DNA of 64,000 nucleotides from Silanimonas sp. (lineage in GTDB: Bacteria; Pseudomonadota; Gammaproteobacteria; Xanthomonadales; Xanthomonadaceae). The notes under the pieces are model-generated. The model searched no databases. It was not told the DNA's origin and was given only the letters and a program-made list of their open reading frames with translations. The translations under genes were made by a program, and so were the position numbers. The stretch covers positions 1 through 64,000 of the forward strand of contig NZ_JAPZSC010000010.1 in NCBI RefSeq assembly GCF_027531545.1. Reading direction: 5' to 3'. Positions within the stretch are counted from its first letter, which is position 1, and every line of letters starts with the position of its first letter. This document shows positions 29,857 to 41,389 of this stretch, piece after piece.

Positions 29857-30471
29857 TCAGTTGAACAGGTTTGAGGCTTCGACGAAGCCGATCAATAGGA
29901 TTACGGGGACGACCCACATGGCGACGTTCATCAGGAGGGTCATCAACAGGCCGACGGCGTAACCGCGATCGAGCGCACGCGCCCAGACGTGGGACATCGC
30001 CAACCCGTACCAGAGGGTCACCGCGAGAGGGAGCAACGCGGACAACCAAGCCACGGCGACGAGCCATCCCTGTTCGACCGGGTCCGGCCCCATGAGCTTC
30101 ACGCGCACCAGCACGCTGCCGAACATCACCAGCATGGTGAGCCCGTGCACGAGGCTCAATGCAAGTGCGAACTGGTTGAAGCGCGAGGCCCGGTCGAAGG
30201 CGCGGAGCACGAGCGCGCACGCGCCGATCAGGCAGGCAACCGGCCCAAGCGCCCAAGCGAGGAGCAGCCCACCGGTCGGCGGCACCGATCCCGGTGGCGT
30301 CTCCGAGAGGACGATCATCCAAGCCGGATAAGTCGAAGCCATCAATGCGATGGCAATCCACGTGAGTGCCGGGGAATACGGCAGGTCTTCGGGGCCGGAC
30401 CGCAGGACAAGCAGGCGGGCGCCGAACCAAGCCAGCAGCGGGAGATCGTCACGAATCCGCGAATCGCCCAC
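29857..30471 (-). CDS. Polytopic membrane protein, Yip1-like
   Basis: A 204-residue hydrophobic protein with about five membrane segments. The layout resembles small bacterial Yip1-domain proteins: a basic/aromatic N terminus, then evenly spaced helices ending VVPVILLIGFVEASNLFN. A GTG start at 30471 is chosen because it lies 25 bases after the adk stop; earlier in-frame starts run into adk. It sits between adk and mpl with short gaps, so it is probably co-transcribed. No function can be assigned. Confidence 0.62.
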   Translation of the reverse strand: MGDSRIRDDLPLLAWFGARLLVLRSGPEDLPYSPALTWIAIALMASTYPAWMIVLSETPPGSVPPTGGLLLAWALGPVACLIGACALVLRAFDRASRFNQFALALSLVHGLTMLVMFGSVLVRVKLMGPDPVEQGWLVAVAWLSALLPLAVTLWYGLAMSHVWARALDRGYAVGLLMTLLMNVAMWVVPVILLIGFVEASNLFN

Positions 30472-30496
30472 AGCGCTGCGTCGCGGTGACGCGGGA

Positions 30497-31063
30497 TCAG
30501 CGCTGCGGCAGGGCCGACACGATGCGCTGGAACACGTCGTCGACCGGGCCCACGCCATCGACGACGGCCAAGCGGCCGCGCGACTGGTAGAAGCCCGCGA
30601 CCGGCGCGGTCTGCTGGGCGTAGACGTCGAGGCGCTTGCGGACGGTTTCCGGATGGTCGTCGGCGCGGCCCTCGGCGGCGTAGCGGATCTCGCAGCGGCC
30701 GACGATCACTTCGTTCGGCACTTCGAACTTCACGACGGCGTCGAGCGGCTGGCCGATGCGGCCGAGCAGCGAGTCGAGCGCGTCCGCCTGGACGAGGTTG
30801 CGCGGGTAGCCGTCGAGGATGAAGCCCTTGGCGGTGTCCGGCTTGGCGAGGCGCTCTTCGAGCATGCCCAGCACGAGGTCGTCGGAGACCAGCTGGCCGG
30901 CGTCCATCACGGCCTTGGCTTGCAGGCCGAGCGGCGTGCCTTCCTTGACGGCGGCGCGAAGCAGGTCACCGGTCGAGATGTGGGCGATGTTGAAGTGCTC
31001 GCGCAGGCGGGTGGCCTGCGTGCCCTTGCCCGAACCCGGGGCGCCGAGGAAGACGAGTCGCAT
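30497..31063 (-). CDS. adk: Adenylate kinase (short-LID form)
   Basis: Converts AMP + ATP to 2 ADP. The 188 residues start with the P-loop LGAPGSGKGTQATRL at 6-20, then ISTGDLLRAAV, FILDGYPRN near 82-90 and a short LID (RADDHPETVRKRLDVY). The longer, sometimes zinc-binding LID of 214-residue Adk is missing, as in some other bacterial groups. The start at 31063 puts the P-loop at the usual place. A promoter-like site lies about 90 bases upstream. Confidence 0.95.
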   Translation of the reverse strand: MRLVFLGAPGSGKGTQATRLREHFNIAHISTGDLLRAAVKEGTPLGLQAKAVMDAGQLVSDDLVLGMLEERLAKPDTAKGFILDGYPRNLVQADALDSLLGRIGQPLDAVVKFEVPNEVIVGRCEIRYAAEGRADDHPETVRKRLDVYAQQTAPVAGFYQSRGRLAVVDGVGPVDDVFQRIVSALPQR

Positions 31064-31151
31064 GAAGAGGCTCCATAAACGATGACGCACGGCACCGTCT
31101 TCACCCCCAACGCGATACGGAGGGCCGCCGACAGGCCGTGCGGACGAGGTC

Positions 31152-31180
31152 ACGCTAGCGGCCCCGGGTGGTGAAGTCAA
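31152..31180 (-). promoter_or_regulatory. Candidate adk promoter
   Basis: On the minus strand TTGACT (31175-31180), a 17-base spacer and TAGCGT (31152-31157) match sigma70 geometry and point at adk. It lies in the 182-base divergent region shared with the phosphofructokinase gene. Confidence 0.45.
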
Positions 31181-31245
31181 ACAGGAAACGCTTCAATGGC
31201 AGGCCCGGGCCGCAGCACGCGCGCCCCGCCCCATGGAGTGCCCCC

Positions 31246-32499
31246 ATGCCGAAAGGCCACCTGCTCTACGCCCAGTCGGGCGGCGTCACCGCCGTCATCA
31301 ATGCCACGGCCAGTGCCGTCCTCGCCACCGCCCGCGCCCACAAGGTTCCGGCGTTGTGGGCCAAGAACGGCATCCTCGGCGCCCTGCGCGAGGAGCTCTA
31401 CGACACCCGCAAGCTCAAGGCCGCCGAGATCAAGGCCTTGGCCCACACCCCGGGCGGCGCCTTCGGCAGCTGCCGCTTCAAGCTGAAATCCATCGAGCAG
31501 GACCGCGCGCAGTACGAGCGCCTGATCGACGTCTTCCGCGCCCACGACATCCGCTGGTTCCTCTACAACGGCGGCAACGACTCGGCCGACACGGCGCTGA
31601 AGCTCTCGAAGGTCGCATCGGAACTCGGCTATCCCCTCACCTGCATCGGCGTGCCGAAGACGGTCGACAACGACCTCGTGGTGACCGACTGCTGCCCGGG
31701 CTTCGGCTCGGCGGCGAAGTACACGGCCGTCTCGGTGGCCGAAGCCGCGCTCGACGTGGCCGCCATGGCCGACACCTCGACCAAAGTCTTCGTCTACGAA
31801 GTGATGGGCCGCCACGCCGGCTGGCTGGCCGCTGCCGCGGGCCTTGCGGGCCGCGGCGAGGGCCAGGCGCCGCACCTGATCCTCTTCCCCGAGAACGCCT
31901 TCGACGAGGCCGCCTTCCTGGCCAAGGTGCAGGCCGTGGTGAAGAAGGTCGGCTACTGCGTCGTGGTGGTGTCGGAAGGCATCCGCCATGCCGACGGCCG
32001 CTTCGTGGCGGAAGCCGGCGGCAAGGACGCGTTCGGGCATTCGCAGCTCGGCGGCGTCGGCCCGATGCTGGCCGCGCTGTGCAAGGACAAGCTGGGCGTG
32101 AAGGTGCACTGGACCGTGCCCGACTACCTGCAGCGCTCGGCGCGCCACCTCGCCAGCAAGACCGATCTGCAGCAGGCGCTGGCGGTCGGCAAGGCCGCGG
32201 TCGAACTGGCGTTGGCCGGCAAGAACGGCGTGATGCCCACCATCCAGCGCACCAGCGACAAGCCCTACCGCTGGAAGATCGTGCCGCACCCGCTGTCGGA
32301 GATCGCGAACCACGAGAAGACCATGCCGAAGGCCTTCATCCGCAAGGACGGCTTCGGCATCACCGAGGCCTGCCGCACCTACCTCGAACCGCTGATCCGC
32401 GGCGAAGCACCGCCGCCCTACGGCAAGGACGGCCTGCCGGCCTTCGTTCGCCCCACGCTGCCGCAGCTGCCGAAAACGCTGCCGGCTTGGTCAAAGTGA
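31246..32499 (+). CDS. 6-phosphofructokinase, PPi-dependent type
   Basis: Phosphorylates fructose-6-phosphate, probably with pyrophosphate and reversibly. The 417-residue PFKA-superfamily protein has GGVTAVINA near 12-20, GGNDSADTALKL near 107-118, PKTVDNDLVVTDCCPGFGSA near 137-156 and EVMGRHAGWLAAAAG near 184-198. Asp in GGND (where ATP enzymes have Gly) and Lys in PKTVDND (where ATP enzymes have Gly) are the recognised PPi-type signatures. A membrane pyrophosphatase lies 3.7 kb downstream. The start at 31246 gives the canonical N terminus. Confidence 0.92.
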   Translation: MPKGHLLYAQSGGVTAVINATASAVLATARAHKVPALWAKNGILGALREELYDTRKLKAAEIKALAHTPGGAFGSCRFKLKSIEQDRAQYERLIDVFRAHDIRWFLYNGGNDSADTALKLSKVASELGYPLTCIGVPKTVDNDLVVTDCCPGFGSAAKYTAVSVAEAALDVAAMADTSTKVFVYEVMGRHAGWLAAAAGLAGRGEGQAPHLILFPENAFDEAAFLAKVQAVVKKVGYCVVVVSEGIRHADGRFVAEAGGKDAFGHSQLGGVGPMLAALCKDKLGVKVHWTVPDYLQRSARHLASKTDLQQALAVGKAAVELALAGKNGVMPTIQRTSDKPYRWKIVPHPLSEIANHEKTMPKAFIRKDGFGITEACRTYLEPLIRGEAPPPYGKDGLPAFVRPTLPQLPKTLPAWSK

Positions 32500-32579
32500 G
32501 TTGACGGGCACGCCCGGGCGCTGGACAGGGCCCCGGACGTGGCTATCCTCAGGCCATTGTTGTTGGAGCATGCACCCGC

Positions 32580-34703
32580 ATGGCGGCTTCCCCGCAGCGC
32601 GACCCAGGCATCACCGCGCGCCTCCGCGCCTCGCTCACCGGCATCGGTGGCCGGCTGCTGGCGTCGATGGTGGTGGCCAGCACGCTGATCAGCACCGCGG
32701 TCGCCGGCGTCGAGGTCTGGGCCGGCTACCAGGACGACCTGCGCGAGCTCGAGGCCGACATCGAGCGCATCAGCCGCGCCAGCCTCGATCCGATCGCGCT
32801 CTCGCTGTGGAACTACGACGACGCCCAGCTGCGGCTGCAGCTCGACGGCATCCGCCAGCGCCCCTACGTCGCCGCGGTGGAAGTCCGTGAACGAGGCATG
32901 GGCGGCGAGGACGGCGCCCTGCGGGCGCGCGTGGGCGAAGAAGCGAGCGGCGAGGGCCGGATCGAGCGCCTGCCGCTGTCCTACCGGCGCGACGGCGAAA
33001 ACGCCGACCTCGGCACGCTCATCGTCGAACTCGATATCGGCGCGGTCCAGCGCAGCGCCCTCGAACGCGCCGTCAGCATCCTCGTCACCCAGGGCGGCAT
33101 CACCCTGCTGATCAGCCTTGCGCTGCTCCTGCTGGTGCGACAGATCGTCACCCGCCACCTGTCCGCTTTGGCGCACGCGGCGCAGCGCTTCGACCTGCGC
33201 GACGAGACCGCGAGCTTCCGCGTGCGGCCGCGCGGCTCGGGCCCCGGCGACGAGATCGACCGCGTGATCGACGCGCTGGAAACCATGCGCAGCAGCCTTC
33301 ACGGCGCCTACCGCGACTTGGCAGACACCAATGCCGAACTGCAGTCCGACATCGCCGCCCGCCTGCGCGCGGAGGCGGCGGCCGACCACCTCGCCAACCA
33401 CGACGCCCTCACCAACCTGCCGAACCGGCGCCTGCTGTTCCAGCGCCTCGCGCACGAGCTGGCGGTGGCGGAGCGCAGCGGTACGCAGGGCGCGATGATG
33501 TTCATCGACCTCGACCACTTCAAGACGCTGAACGATGCGCGCGGGCACAGCATCGGCGATGCGGTGCTGATCGAGGTGGCGCGTCGGCTGCGGACGCACC
33601 TGCGCGAGATCGACCTGGTGGCGCGCCTCGGCGGCGACGAGTTCGTCGCCGTGCTGCCGATGCTCGGCGAGTTGCGCGAGCGCGCTGCGCAGAACGCACA
33701 GACCGCGGCGGAGAAGCTGCGCGCGGCGCTGGCCGAGCCCATCGTCGTGCGCGACGAAGTGTTCCGGCTGTCGGCGAGCATCGGCGTGGCGCTGTTCCCC
33801 GACGACGGCGGCAGCCCGGAGAACCTGATCAAGCACGCCGACACGGCGATGTACCAGGCCAAGACCGAAGGCCGGAACACCATCCACTTCTTCCAACGCG
33901 ACCTGCTCGCCGCGATGGAGGAGCGCCATGCGCTCGAAACCGACCTTCGCCGCGCGCTGGTGGAAGGCGGCCTCGACGTCGCCTACCAGCCCCTCGTCGA
34001 TGCGCACGGCGGCGTGCGCGGTGCGGAGGCGCTGGTGCGCTGGACGCACCCGACGCGCGGCCCAGTGTCGCCGGCGCAGTTCATCCCGCTGTGCGAGGAG
34101 AGCGGGCTGATCATCAACCTCGGTGACTGGGTGCTGCGCGCGGTGCTCAAGCAGGTGCAGTCGTGGCGCCGGGAAAGCCTGCTCGGGCCGCAGCAGTACA
34201 TCAGCGTCAACATCAGCCCGCGCCAGTTCCGCCAGCAGGGCTTCGAGGACCGGCTGCTCGCCGCGCTGCACGAATTCGAAGTGCCGCCTTCCATGCTGGT
34301 GCTCGAGATCACCGAGGGCGTGGTGCTCGGCGACATCGATAGCGCCATCCAACGCATGAACACGCTGCGCGCGCGCGGCATCCGGTTCTACATCGACGAC
34401 TTCGGCACCGGCTATTCCTCGATGGCCTACCTGAAGCGCCTGCCGGCAGACGGCCTGAAGATCGACAAGGGCTTCGTGCGCGACCTCGGCACCGACGCCA
34501 ACGATGCCGCGATCGTCGACGCGATCCTGGCGATGGGCCGCCACTTCGGCCTGACGGTGGTGGCGGAAGGCGTGGAAACGGAATCGCAGGCGCAGTACCT
34601 GATCCAGCGCGATTGCGCGCTGCTGCAGGGCTACCACCTCGGCCGCCCGGCGGATGCGACGCGCTTCGCCGAGTCCTTCCTGCGCCGACGCACGCTGGTG
34701 TAA
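32580..34703 (+). CDS. Membrane GGDEF/EAL cyclic-di-GMP protein
   Basis: A 707-residue signalling protein. One transmembrane helix near 22-42 and another near 162-185 flank a ~120-residue periplasmic sensor. A HAMP-like linker follows, then GGDEF (intact RLGGDEF, residues 351-355) and EAL (EALVRW, 483-485; later DDFGTGYSS, LKIDKGF, VVAEGVE, QGYHLGRP). Both catalytic motifs look complete, so it could make and degrade c-di-GMP. Its TAA stop (34701-34703) lies inside the -35 element of the ECF sigma promoter. Confidence 0.93.
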   Translation: MAASPQRDPGITARLRASLTGIGGRLLASMVVASTLISTAVAGVEVWAGYQDDLRELEADIERISRASLDPIALSLWNYDDAQLRLQLDGIRQRPYVAAVEVRERGMGGEDGALRARVGEEASGEGRIERLPLSYRRDGENADLGTLIVELDIGAVQRSALERAVSILVTQGGITLLISLALLLLVRQIVTRHLSALAHAAQRFDLRDETASFRVRPRGSGPGDEIDRVIDALETMRSSLHGAYRDLADTNAELQSDIAARLRAEAAADHLANHDALTNLPNRRLLFQRLAHELAVAERSGTQGAMMFIDLDHFKTLNDARGHSIGDAVLIEVARRLRTHLREIDLVARLGGDEFVAVLPMLGELRERAAQNAQTAAEKLRAALAEPIVVRDEVFRLSASIGVALFPDDGGSPENLIKHADTAMYQAKTEGRNTIHFFQRDLLAAMEERHALETDLRRALVEGGLDVAYQPLVDAHGGVRGAEALVRWTHPTRGPVSPAQFIPLCEESGLIINLGDWVLRAVLKQVQSWRRESLLGPQQYISVNISPRQFRQQGFEDRLLAALHEFEVPPSMLVLEITEGVVLGDIDSAIQRMNTLRARGIRFYIDDFGTGYSSMAYLKRLPADGLKIDKGFVRDLGTDANDAAIVDAILAMGRHFGLTVVAEGVETESQAQYLIQRDCALLQGYHLGRPADATRFAESFLRRRTLV

Positions 34704-34725
34704 CCGCGCGCCATCCCGGGCCGTA
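34700..34725 (+). promoter_or_regulatory. ECF-type promoter upstream of the sigma factor gene
   Basis: GTAACC (34700-34705), a 16-base spacer, then CGTA (34722-34725). The same motif with identical spacing precedes the bufferin operon at 40045. GTAACC-N16-CGAA-type sites are known for SigF-class ECF factors paired with DUF1109 (NrsF) anti-sigmas, the pair encoded here. Autoregulation is therefore likely. Confidence 0.65.
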
Positions 34726-34783
34726 CCGGGGGCATGCCCCGCCCTCCAGCGCCCCCGTGACCGCCCTGGCCCTGCCCTTCGCG

Positions 34784-35362
34784 ATGACGCCCCCACCATC
34801 GACCGCCACCGCCCTCGGCGTGCTGTTCTGCGCGGGCCGCGGAGGCGACGAAGCCCGCTACGCGCAAGCGCTTCGGGAGTGCGCGGTGCTGCTGCGGCGC
34901 TTCACCGCGGCCAAGCTGCAGCGGATGGCGCCGGGCATGCTCGCCGACACCGAGGACGTGGTGCAGGAATGCCTGATCGCGCTGCACCTGAAGTCGCACA
35001 CCTACGACCCCGCCCAGCCCTTCGAGCCTTGGCTGTACGCGGTGGCCCGCTACAAGCTGATCGACCTGCTGCGGCGTCGCCAGCCCGGCCGGGAACTCAG
35101 CCTCGACCTGCTCGCGGAGACGCATGAATTCGCCGATGCGAGCGAATCGACCGAGCCGCAGGCCGGGGCCGATCTCGCCGTGCTGCTGGCGCAACTCCCC
35201 GACAAGCAGCGCCGGCCGATCGAGCTGGTGAAACTCGAGGGACGCTCCGTGGCCGAAGCCGCGGCGACGACGGGGCTCTCCATTTCCGCCGTGAAAGTCG
35301 GCATCCATCGCGGCTTGAAGGCGCTGGCCAAGCGCCTCGCCGCGGAAGGCGACACCCCATGA
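34784..35362 (+). CDS. ECF RNA polymerase sigma factor (SigF-type)
   Basis: About 192 residues. Region 2 includes ADTEDVVQECLIALHLKSHTYDP and FEPWLYAVARYKLIDLLRRR, and region 4 has LPDKQRRPIELVKLEGRSVAEAAATTGLSISAVKVGIHRGLKALAKRL. The start is uncertain: ATG 34784 is used and GTG 34757 is possible. The gene overlaps the DUF1109 anti-sigma gene by ATGA (35359-35362). Sigma factors in this pairing answer heavy-metal or related stress in Caulobacter (SigF-NrsF) and control bufferin genes there. A bufferin operon lies 4.8 kb downstream here. Confidence 0.88.
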   Translation: MTPPPSTATALGVLFCAGRGGDEARYAQALRECAVLLRRFTAAKLQRMAPGMLADTEDVVQECLIALHLKSHTYDPAQPFEPWLYAVARYKLIDLLRRRQPGRELSLDLLAETHEFADASESTEPQAGADLAVLLAQLPDKQRRPIELVKLEGRSVAEAAATTGLSISAVKVGIHRGLKALAKRLAAEGDTP

Positions 35363-36000
35363 AGACCGACGAGCTCATCACCCTGTTGGCCCGCCAGCCG
35401 GATGCCCTGCCGAAAACCCAGCCCCTGCGCGACACGGCACTGGCCTTGGTCGCCGGAGTCGTCGCGGCGTTCCTGCTGATGGCGCTCGTGCTGGGCCCGC
35501 GGACGGACCTCGCCGAAGCCGTCGCCTCCGCGCTGTTCTGGCAGAAGATCGGCGCCCTGGCCCTGCTGGCGGTGATCGCAGGCGTCGCCGCCTATCGCTC
35601 GGGGCTTCCCGGGCGTTCGCTGCGGTCCACCGAGCGCCTGCGTTGGGCCGCGCTGCTTTGGCTGGCGGTCGCGACCGTGGTGACGGTCGTCTCGGCGCCC
35701 GCCGGCGAGCGCCTGGCGCTGTTCCATTCGCCGACGATCCTCGTCTGCCTGACGATGGTGCCGCTGCTCTCCGTGCCACCGGCCGCGGCCATGCTGTGGG
35801 CCCTGCGTCGCGCCGCACCGACCGAGCCGGCCCGCGCGGCTCGCGCCGTCGGCTGGGCGGCCGGTGCCATCGGGGCCTTCGCCTACGCCTTCCATTGCCA
35901 AGCCGACCAACCGGGGTACGTCCTGGTCTGGTACGGACTGGCGCTGGTCGCCACCGTCACGCTGACCCGAGCCACCGCCACGCGGTGGCTTCGCTGGTGA
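35359..36000 (+). CDS. DUF1109 / NrsF-like membrane anti-sigma factor
   Basis: A 213-residue inner-membrane protein with six hydrophobic segments and the DUF1109 opening MKTDELITLLARQPD. In Caulobacter, NrsF of this family holds SigF inactive and senses metal through Cys residues. This protein has two Cys, at about residues 131 (ILVCLTMVP) and 176 (FHCQADQPG). The start overlaps the sigma factor stop, the usual arrangement for sigma/anti-sigma pairs. Confidence 0.85.
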   Translation: MKTDELITLLARQPDALPKTQPLRDTALALVAGVVAAFLLMALVLGPRTDLAEAVASALFWQKIGALALLAVIAGVAAYRSGLPGRSLRSTERLRWAALLWLAVATVVTVVSAPAGERLALFHSPTILVCLTMVPLLSVPPAAAMLWALRRAAPTEPARAARAVGWAAGAIGAFAYAFHCQADQPGYVLVWYGLALVATVTLTRATATRWLRW

Positions 36001-36104
36001 TGCGGCAGCGCAGCATGAAAGCCTCGCTGCCGTGCGGCGTCGCCGCACGATGGACACCCCCGGCGGCATAGCGCCCCGCTCCCCCATCGGCAATACTCGA
36101 CCCA

Positions 36105-36124
36105 AGGCGGCCGTCCGGCCGCCT
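36105..36124 (+). other. GC-rich hairpin upstream of hppA
   Basis: AGGCGGCC and GGCCGCCT form a perfect 8-bp stem with a four-base loop, 42 bases before the hppA start. There is no T-tract. It could be a 5' UTR structure or the end of the sigma/anti-sigma transcript. Confidence 0.3.
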
Positions 36125-36165
36125 CATCGTGTCTGGGTTCAAGTCCGAAGTCTGGGGAGGTCAGG

Positions 36166-38199
<2,034 letters not shown>

Positions 38200-38228
38200 C
38201 GATCCATTGAACGCGCGGGTGCGACACC

Positions 38229-38258
38229 GAAGCCCCACCGCAAGGTGGGGCTTCTTCG
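38229..38258 (+). terminator. Rho-independent terminator after hppA
   Basis: GAAGCCCCACC (38229-38239), GCAA loop, GGTGGGGCTTC (38244-38254): a perfect 11-bp stem followed by TTCGTTT. It lies between the convergent hppA and FAD oxidoreductase stops and may serve both directions. The GCAA-loop design matches that of the ilv attenuator. Confidence 0.8.
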
Positions 38259-38260
38259 TT

Positions 38261-39925
38261 TCAGGTCGGCAGCGCGGTGCCGGTTTCGATCATCGCCTCG
38301 GCCACCCATTCCGCCGCGCGGATGCCATCGACGCCGGCCGAAAGAATGCCGCCGGCATAGCCCGCGCCTTCGCCCGCAGTGAACAGGCCGCGCGTGTTGA
38401 GGCTCTGGCCGTCGTCGCCGCGCGTGAGGCGGACCGGCGATGAGGTGCGGGTTTCGACACCGGTGAGCAGCGCATCGGACATGTCGAAGCCCTTGATCTG
38501 CCTGCCGAAGGCCGGCAGCGCTTCGCGGATGGCCTCGATGGCGTAGCGCGGCAGGGCCGTGGAGAGATCGCCCAAGCGGACGCCCGGCGTGTACGAGTTC
38601 ACCACTGCGCCGAGTGTTTCCGACGGCGTGCCGGCGAGGAAGTCGCCGACCTTCTGCGCCGGCGCTTCGTAGGTTTCGCCGCCGAGCTTGAACGCCACTT
38701 CCTCCCAGTGGCGCTGCAGCGCGATGCCGCCCAGCGGGCTGCCGCTGGGGTCGAACTCGGCGTAATCCTCGGGCGTGATGCCCACCACGATCGCGGCGTT
38801 GGCATTGCGCTCGTTGCGCGAGTACTGGCTCATGCCGTTGGTGACCACGCGCCCGGGCTCGCTGGCGGCGGCCACCACGGTGCCACCGGGGCACATGCAG
38901 AAGCTGTAGACCGAGCGCCCGTTCTTGCAGTGGTGCACCAGTTTGTAGTCGGCCGCGCCGAGGATGGGGTGGCCGGCCTGCGGACCGAAGCGCGCCTGGT
39001 CGATCACCGACTGCGGGTGCTCGATGCGGAAGCCGATCGAGAAGGGCTTGGCTTCCATGAAGACGCCGCGCGCGTGCAGCATCGCGAAGGTGTCGCGGGC
39101 ACTGTGGCCCAGCGCCATCACGACGTGATCGGCGCGCAGGGTTTCGCCACTCGCCAGCACCACGCCGCGCAGGTGGCGCACGCCATCGGCGTCCACGTCG
39201 ATCAGCAGGTCATCCACGCGCTGCGAGAAACGGATTTCGCCGCCCAGGCCTTCGATGACGCCCCGCATGTGCTCCACCATCGACACCAGGCGGAAGGTGC
39301 CGATGTGCGGCTTGCTGACGTAGAGGATCTCGTCGGGCGCACCGGCCTTCACGAATTCGTCCAGCACCTTGCGGCCCAAGTGGCGCTTGTCGCTGATCTG
39401 GCTGTAGAGCTTGCCGTCGGAAAACGTGCCCGCGCCGCCCTCGCCGTACTGCACGTTCGACTCGGGGTTCAGCACTTTCTTGCGCCAGAGGCCGAAGGTG
39501 TCCACGGTGCGCTCGCGCACCTGCTTGCCGCGCTCCAGCACGATGGGCTTGAGACCCATCTGTGCGAGCACCAAGGCCGCGAACAAACCACAGGGGCCCA
39601 TGCCGACGACGATCGGGCGCAGCGGCTGGTTCGGCGCCGGCTTGGCGATGAAGCGGTAGGTCGTGTCGGGCGTCGGGGTCACCTTGACGCGGTTCGGCTC
39701 CGTCTCCGCCGCCATGCGCTTCAGCACCGCCGCCTCATCGGCGACGTCGACATCCACCGAGTAGATCAACTGGATCTGGCCGCGCTTGCGGGCGTCGTAG
39801 CTGCGCTTGGCCACGGTCAGCGAACGCAGCGCGCCGGGCTTCAGCTTCAGACGCGCCAGCACCGCGTCGTTGATCGCGGTGTCGGCGTGGTCCAGCGGCA
39901 GCGTGATGTCGGTGAGTCGAAGCAT
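38261..39925 (-). CDS. NAD(P)/FAD-dependent oxidoreductase
   Basis: A 554-residue flavoprotein of the large uncharacterised dehydrogenase family related to YhiN/GidA-like FAD enzymes. Residues 1-80 form a small N-terminal domain (RLTDITLPLDHADTAI, then AKRSYDARK). The FAD motif is VVGMGPCGLFAALVLA near 102, followed by VLERGKQVRERTVDTFGLW, VQYGEGGAGTFSDGKL, VVMALGHSARD and MCPGGTVVAA. The C terminus holds TRGLFTAGEGAGYAGGI. The start at 39925 matches the family N terminus. No substrate can be named. It is divergent from the bufferin operon. Confidence 0.85.
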   Translation of the reverse strand: MLRLTDITLPLDHADTAINDAVLARLKLKPGALRSLTVAKRSYDARKRGQIQLIYSVDVDVADEAAVLKRMAAETEPNRVKVTPTPDTTYRFIAKPAPNQPLRPIVVGMGPCGLFAALVLAQMGLKPIVLERGKQVRERTVDTFGLWRKKVLNPESNVQYGEGGAGTFSDGKLYSQISDKRHLGRKVLDEFVKAGAPDEILYVSKPHIGTFRLVSMVEHMRGVIEGLGGEIRFSQRVDDLLIDVDADGVRHLRGVVLASGETLRADHVVMALGHSARDTFAMLHARGVFMEAKPFSIGFRIEHPQSVIDQARFGPQAGHPILGAADYKLVHHCKNGRSVYSFCMCPGGTVVAAASEPGRVVTNGMSQYSRNERNANAAIVVGITPEDYAEFDPSGSPLGGIALQRHWEEVAFKLGGETYEAPAQKVGDFLAGTPSETLGAVVNSYTPGVRLGDLSTALPRYAIEAIREALPAFGRQIKGFDMSDALLTGVETRTSSPVRLTRGDDGQSLNTRGLFTAGEGAGYAGGILSAGVDGIRAAEWVAEAMIETGTALPT

Positions 39926-40044
39926 GGGGCGCGGAGCGGTGGGGCCGTGGAGGGCCGCCATGATCCCACGGCGGGCGGGGCGTCACTGCGCCGTCGTCCA
40001 TCTCGTCCCCGCCGTCGCTCATCGCGTCTGTTTCGTCCAGCCGT

Positions 40045-40070
40045 GTAACCGGGGTTGCCGTGTGGACGTA
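40045..40070 (+). promoter_or_regulatory. ECF (SigF-type) promoter of the bufferin operon
   Basis: GTAACC (40045-40050), 16 bases, CGTA (40067-40070), about 127 bases before bufA2. It matches in sequence and spacing the site before the ECF sigma gene at 34700. Together with the gene content this points to control by that sigma factor. Confidence 0.7.
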
Positions 40071-40196
40071 GGGTGAATTCGTGAGGTGATCGACCACGCC
40101 GTCCTTTCGGGATCGCGCCACGAGCCTCGCCACTGGGGAGCGCCCTTGCTGGGCCAGCCCCTTCCACTCCCTCCGCTTGCCCAAAGGACGTTTCCG

Positions 40197-40475
40197 ATGA
40201 AGACCTCGCTCTCGCTCGCCGCTTTCGCCGCCGCCTTCGCCACCTCCTTCGCCGCCCTCGCCGCCGATGCTCCGCAGGGCAGCAGCGGCGCCGCTGTCGC
40301 CGCCGGCGACACCATCCACTGTTACGGCATCACCGCCTGCAAGGGCCAGAACGACTGCAAGACCACCGAGCACGCTTGCAAGGGCAATGCGGAGTGCGCC
40401 GGCCACGGCTTCAAGGCCACCACGGCCAAGGAGTGCCTGGACAAGGACGGCACGATCGGCGACATCGCCGCCTGA
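40197..40475 (+). CDS. bufA2: Bufferin-type periplasmic metallophore precursor, BufA2 family
   Basis: A 92-residue exported peptide. Signal peptide [23 protein letters not shown] is followed by a Cys-rich core with Cys42, 48, 54, 61, 67 and 80 in repeats such as [16 protein letters not shown] and KECLDKDG. In bufferins, the MNIO partner oxidises core cysteines to make a copper-binding RiPP exported to the periplasm. bufB follows 56 bases downstream. The start at 40197 has AAAGGA upstream and gives a normal signal peptide. Confidence 0.88.
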   Translation: MKTSLSLAAFAAAFATSFAALAADAPQGSSGAAVAAGDTIHCYGITACKGQNDCKTTEHACKGNAECAGHGFKATTAKECLDKDGTIGDIAA

Positions 40476-40531
40476 GGCCCCTGCGGCGCGACTGGCCTTC
40501 GGGCCGGTCGCGGCCGCGACGGGTCACGACG

Positions 40532-41389
40532 ATGAGCACGCCTCGCCACGCGAACCTCCTGCAGCCTTCCCCGGGTTACGGCCTGGGCCTGCGCCCGCAG
40601 CACTACGCCGACTTCGCCGCATCGAAGCGCGACGTCGACTGGCTCGAAATCATCTCCGAGAACTTCATGGTCGACGGCGGAAAGCCCCTTCAGTGGCTGG
40701 ACCGGATCCGCGCCGACTACCCAATGGCGATGCACGGGGTGACGCTCTCGATCGGCGGCACCGACCCGCTCGACCTCGATTACCTGAAGCGCCTGAAAGC
40801 GCTGGCAGCGCGCGTCGACCCGCTGTGGGTCTCCGACCATGTCTGCTGGGGCGGCCATGGCGGCATCCACGCTCACGACCTGCTGCCCTTGCCTTACACC
40901 GCGGAGGCCGTGCGCCACGTCGCCCCTCGAGTGCGGCAGGTGCAGGACATGCTTGGCCGGCGCCTCGTGCTGGAGAACGTCTCCAGCTACGTCGTGTTCC
41001 GAGACGACGAGATGCCCGAATGGGCCTTCCTCGACGCGCTCTGCGAAGAGGCCGATTGCCTCTTGCTGCTCGACCTCAACAACATCCACGTCAGCGCGGT
41101 GAACCATGGCTTCGACGCGCTCGACTTCCTCGGCGGGGTACCGCTCGATCGCGTGCAGCAGGTGCACCTGGCCGGCCATACCGTCCGCGACGACTACCTG
41201 ATCGACACCCACGATGCGGCGGTCGCCGACCCGCTGTGGGCGCTGTACCGCGAGTTCGTCGCGCGCACCGGCGGCCGCGCCACGATGATCGAACGCGACG
41301 ACCACATCCCGCCGCTGGAGGATCTCGAAGCCGAACTGGGCATCGCGCGCCGCATCGGGGCCGATGCCCTCAAGGCGCTTGCCGCGTGA
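40532..41389 (+). CDS. bufB: Multinuclear non-heme iron oxygenase (DUF692), bufferin maturase
   Basis: A 285-residue MNIO enzyme (DUF692, TIM barrel) that modifies Cys residues of BufA. It opens [14 protein letters not shown], then [16 protein letters not shown]. Metal ligands are in [17 protein letters not shown]-type [36 protein letters not shown] and [19 protein letters not shown]. The stop overlaps bufC as GTGA (41386-41389), so the maturase and its partner are coupled. Confidence 0.92.
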   Translation: MSTPRHANLLQPSPGYGLGLRPQHYADFAASKRDVDWLEIISENFMVDGGKPLQWLDRIRADYPMAMHGVTLSIGGTDPLDLDYLKRLKALAARVDPLWVSDHVCWGGHGGIHAHDLLPLPYTAEAVRHVAPRVRQVQDMLGRRLVLENVSSYVVFRDDEMPEWAFLDALCEEADCLLLLDLNNIHVSAVNHGFDALDFLGGVPLDRVQQVHLAGHTVRDDYLIDTHDAAVADPLWALYREFVARTGGRATMIERDDHIPPLEDLEAELGIARRIGADALKALAA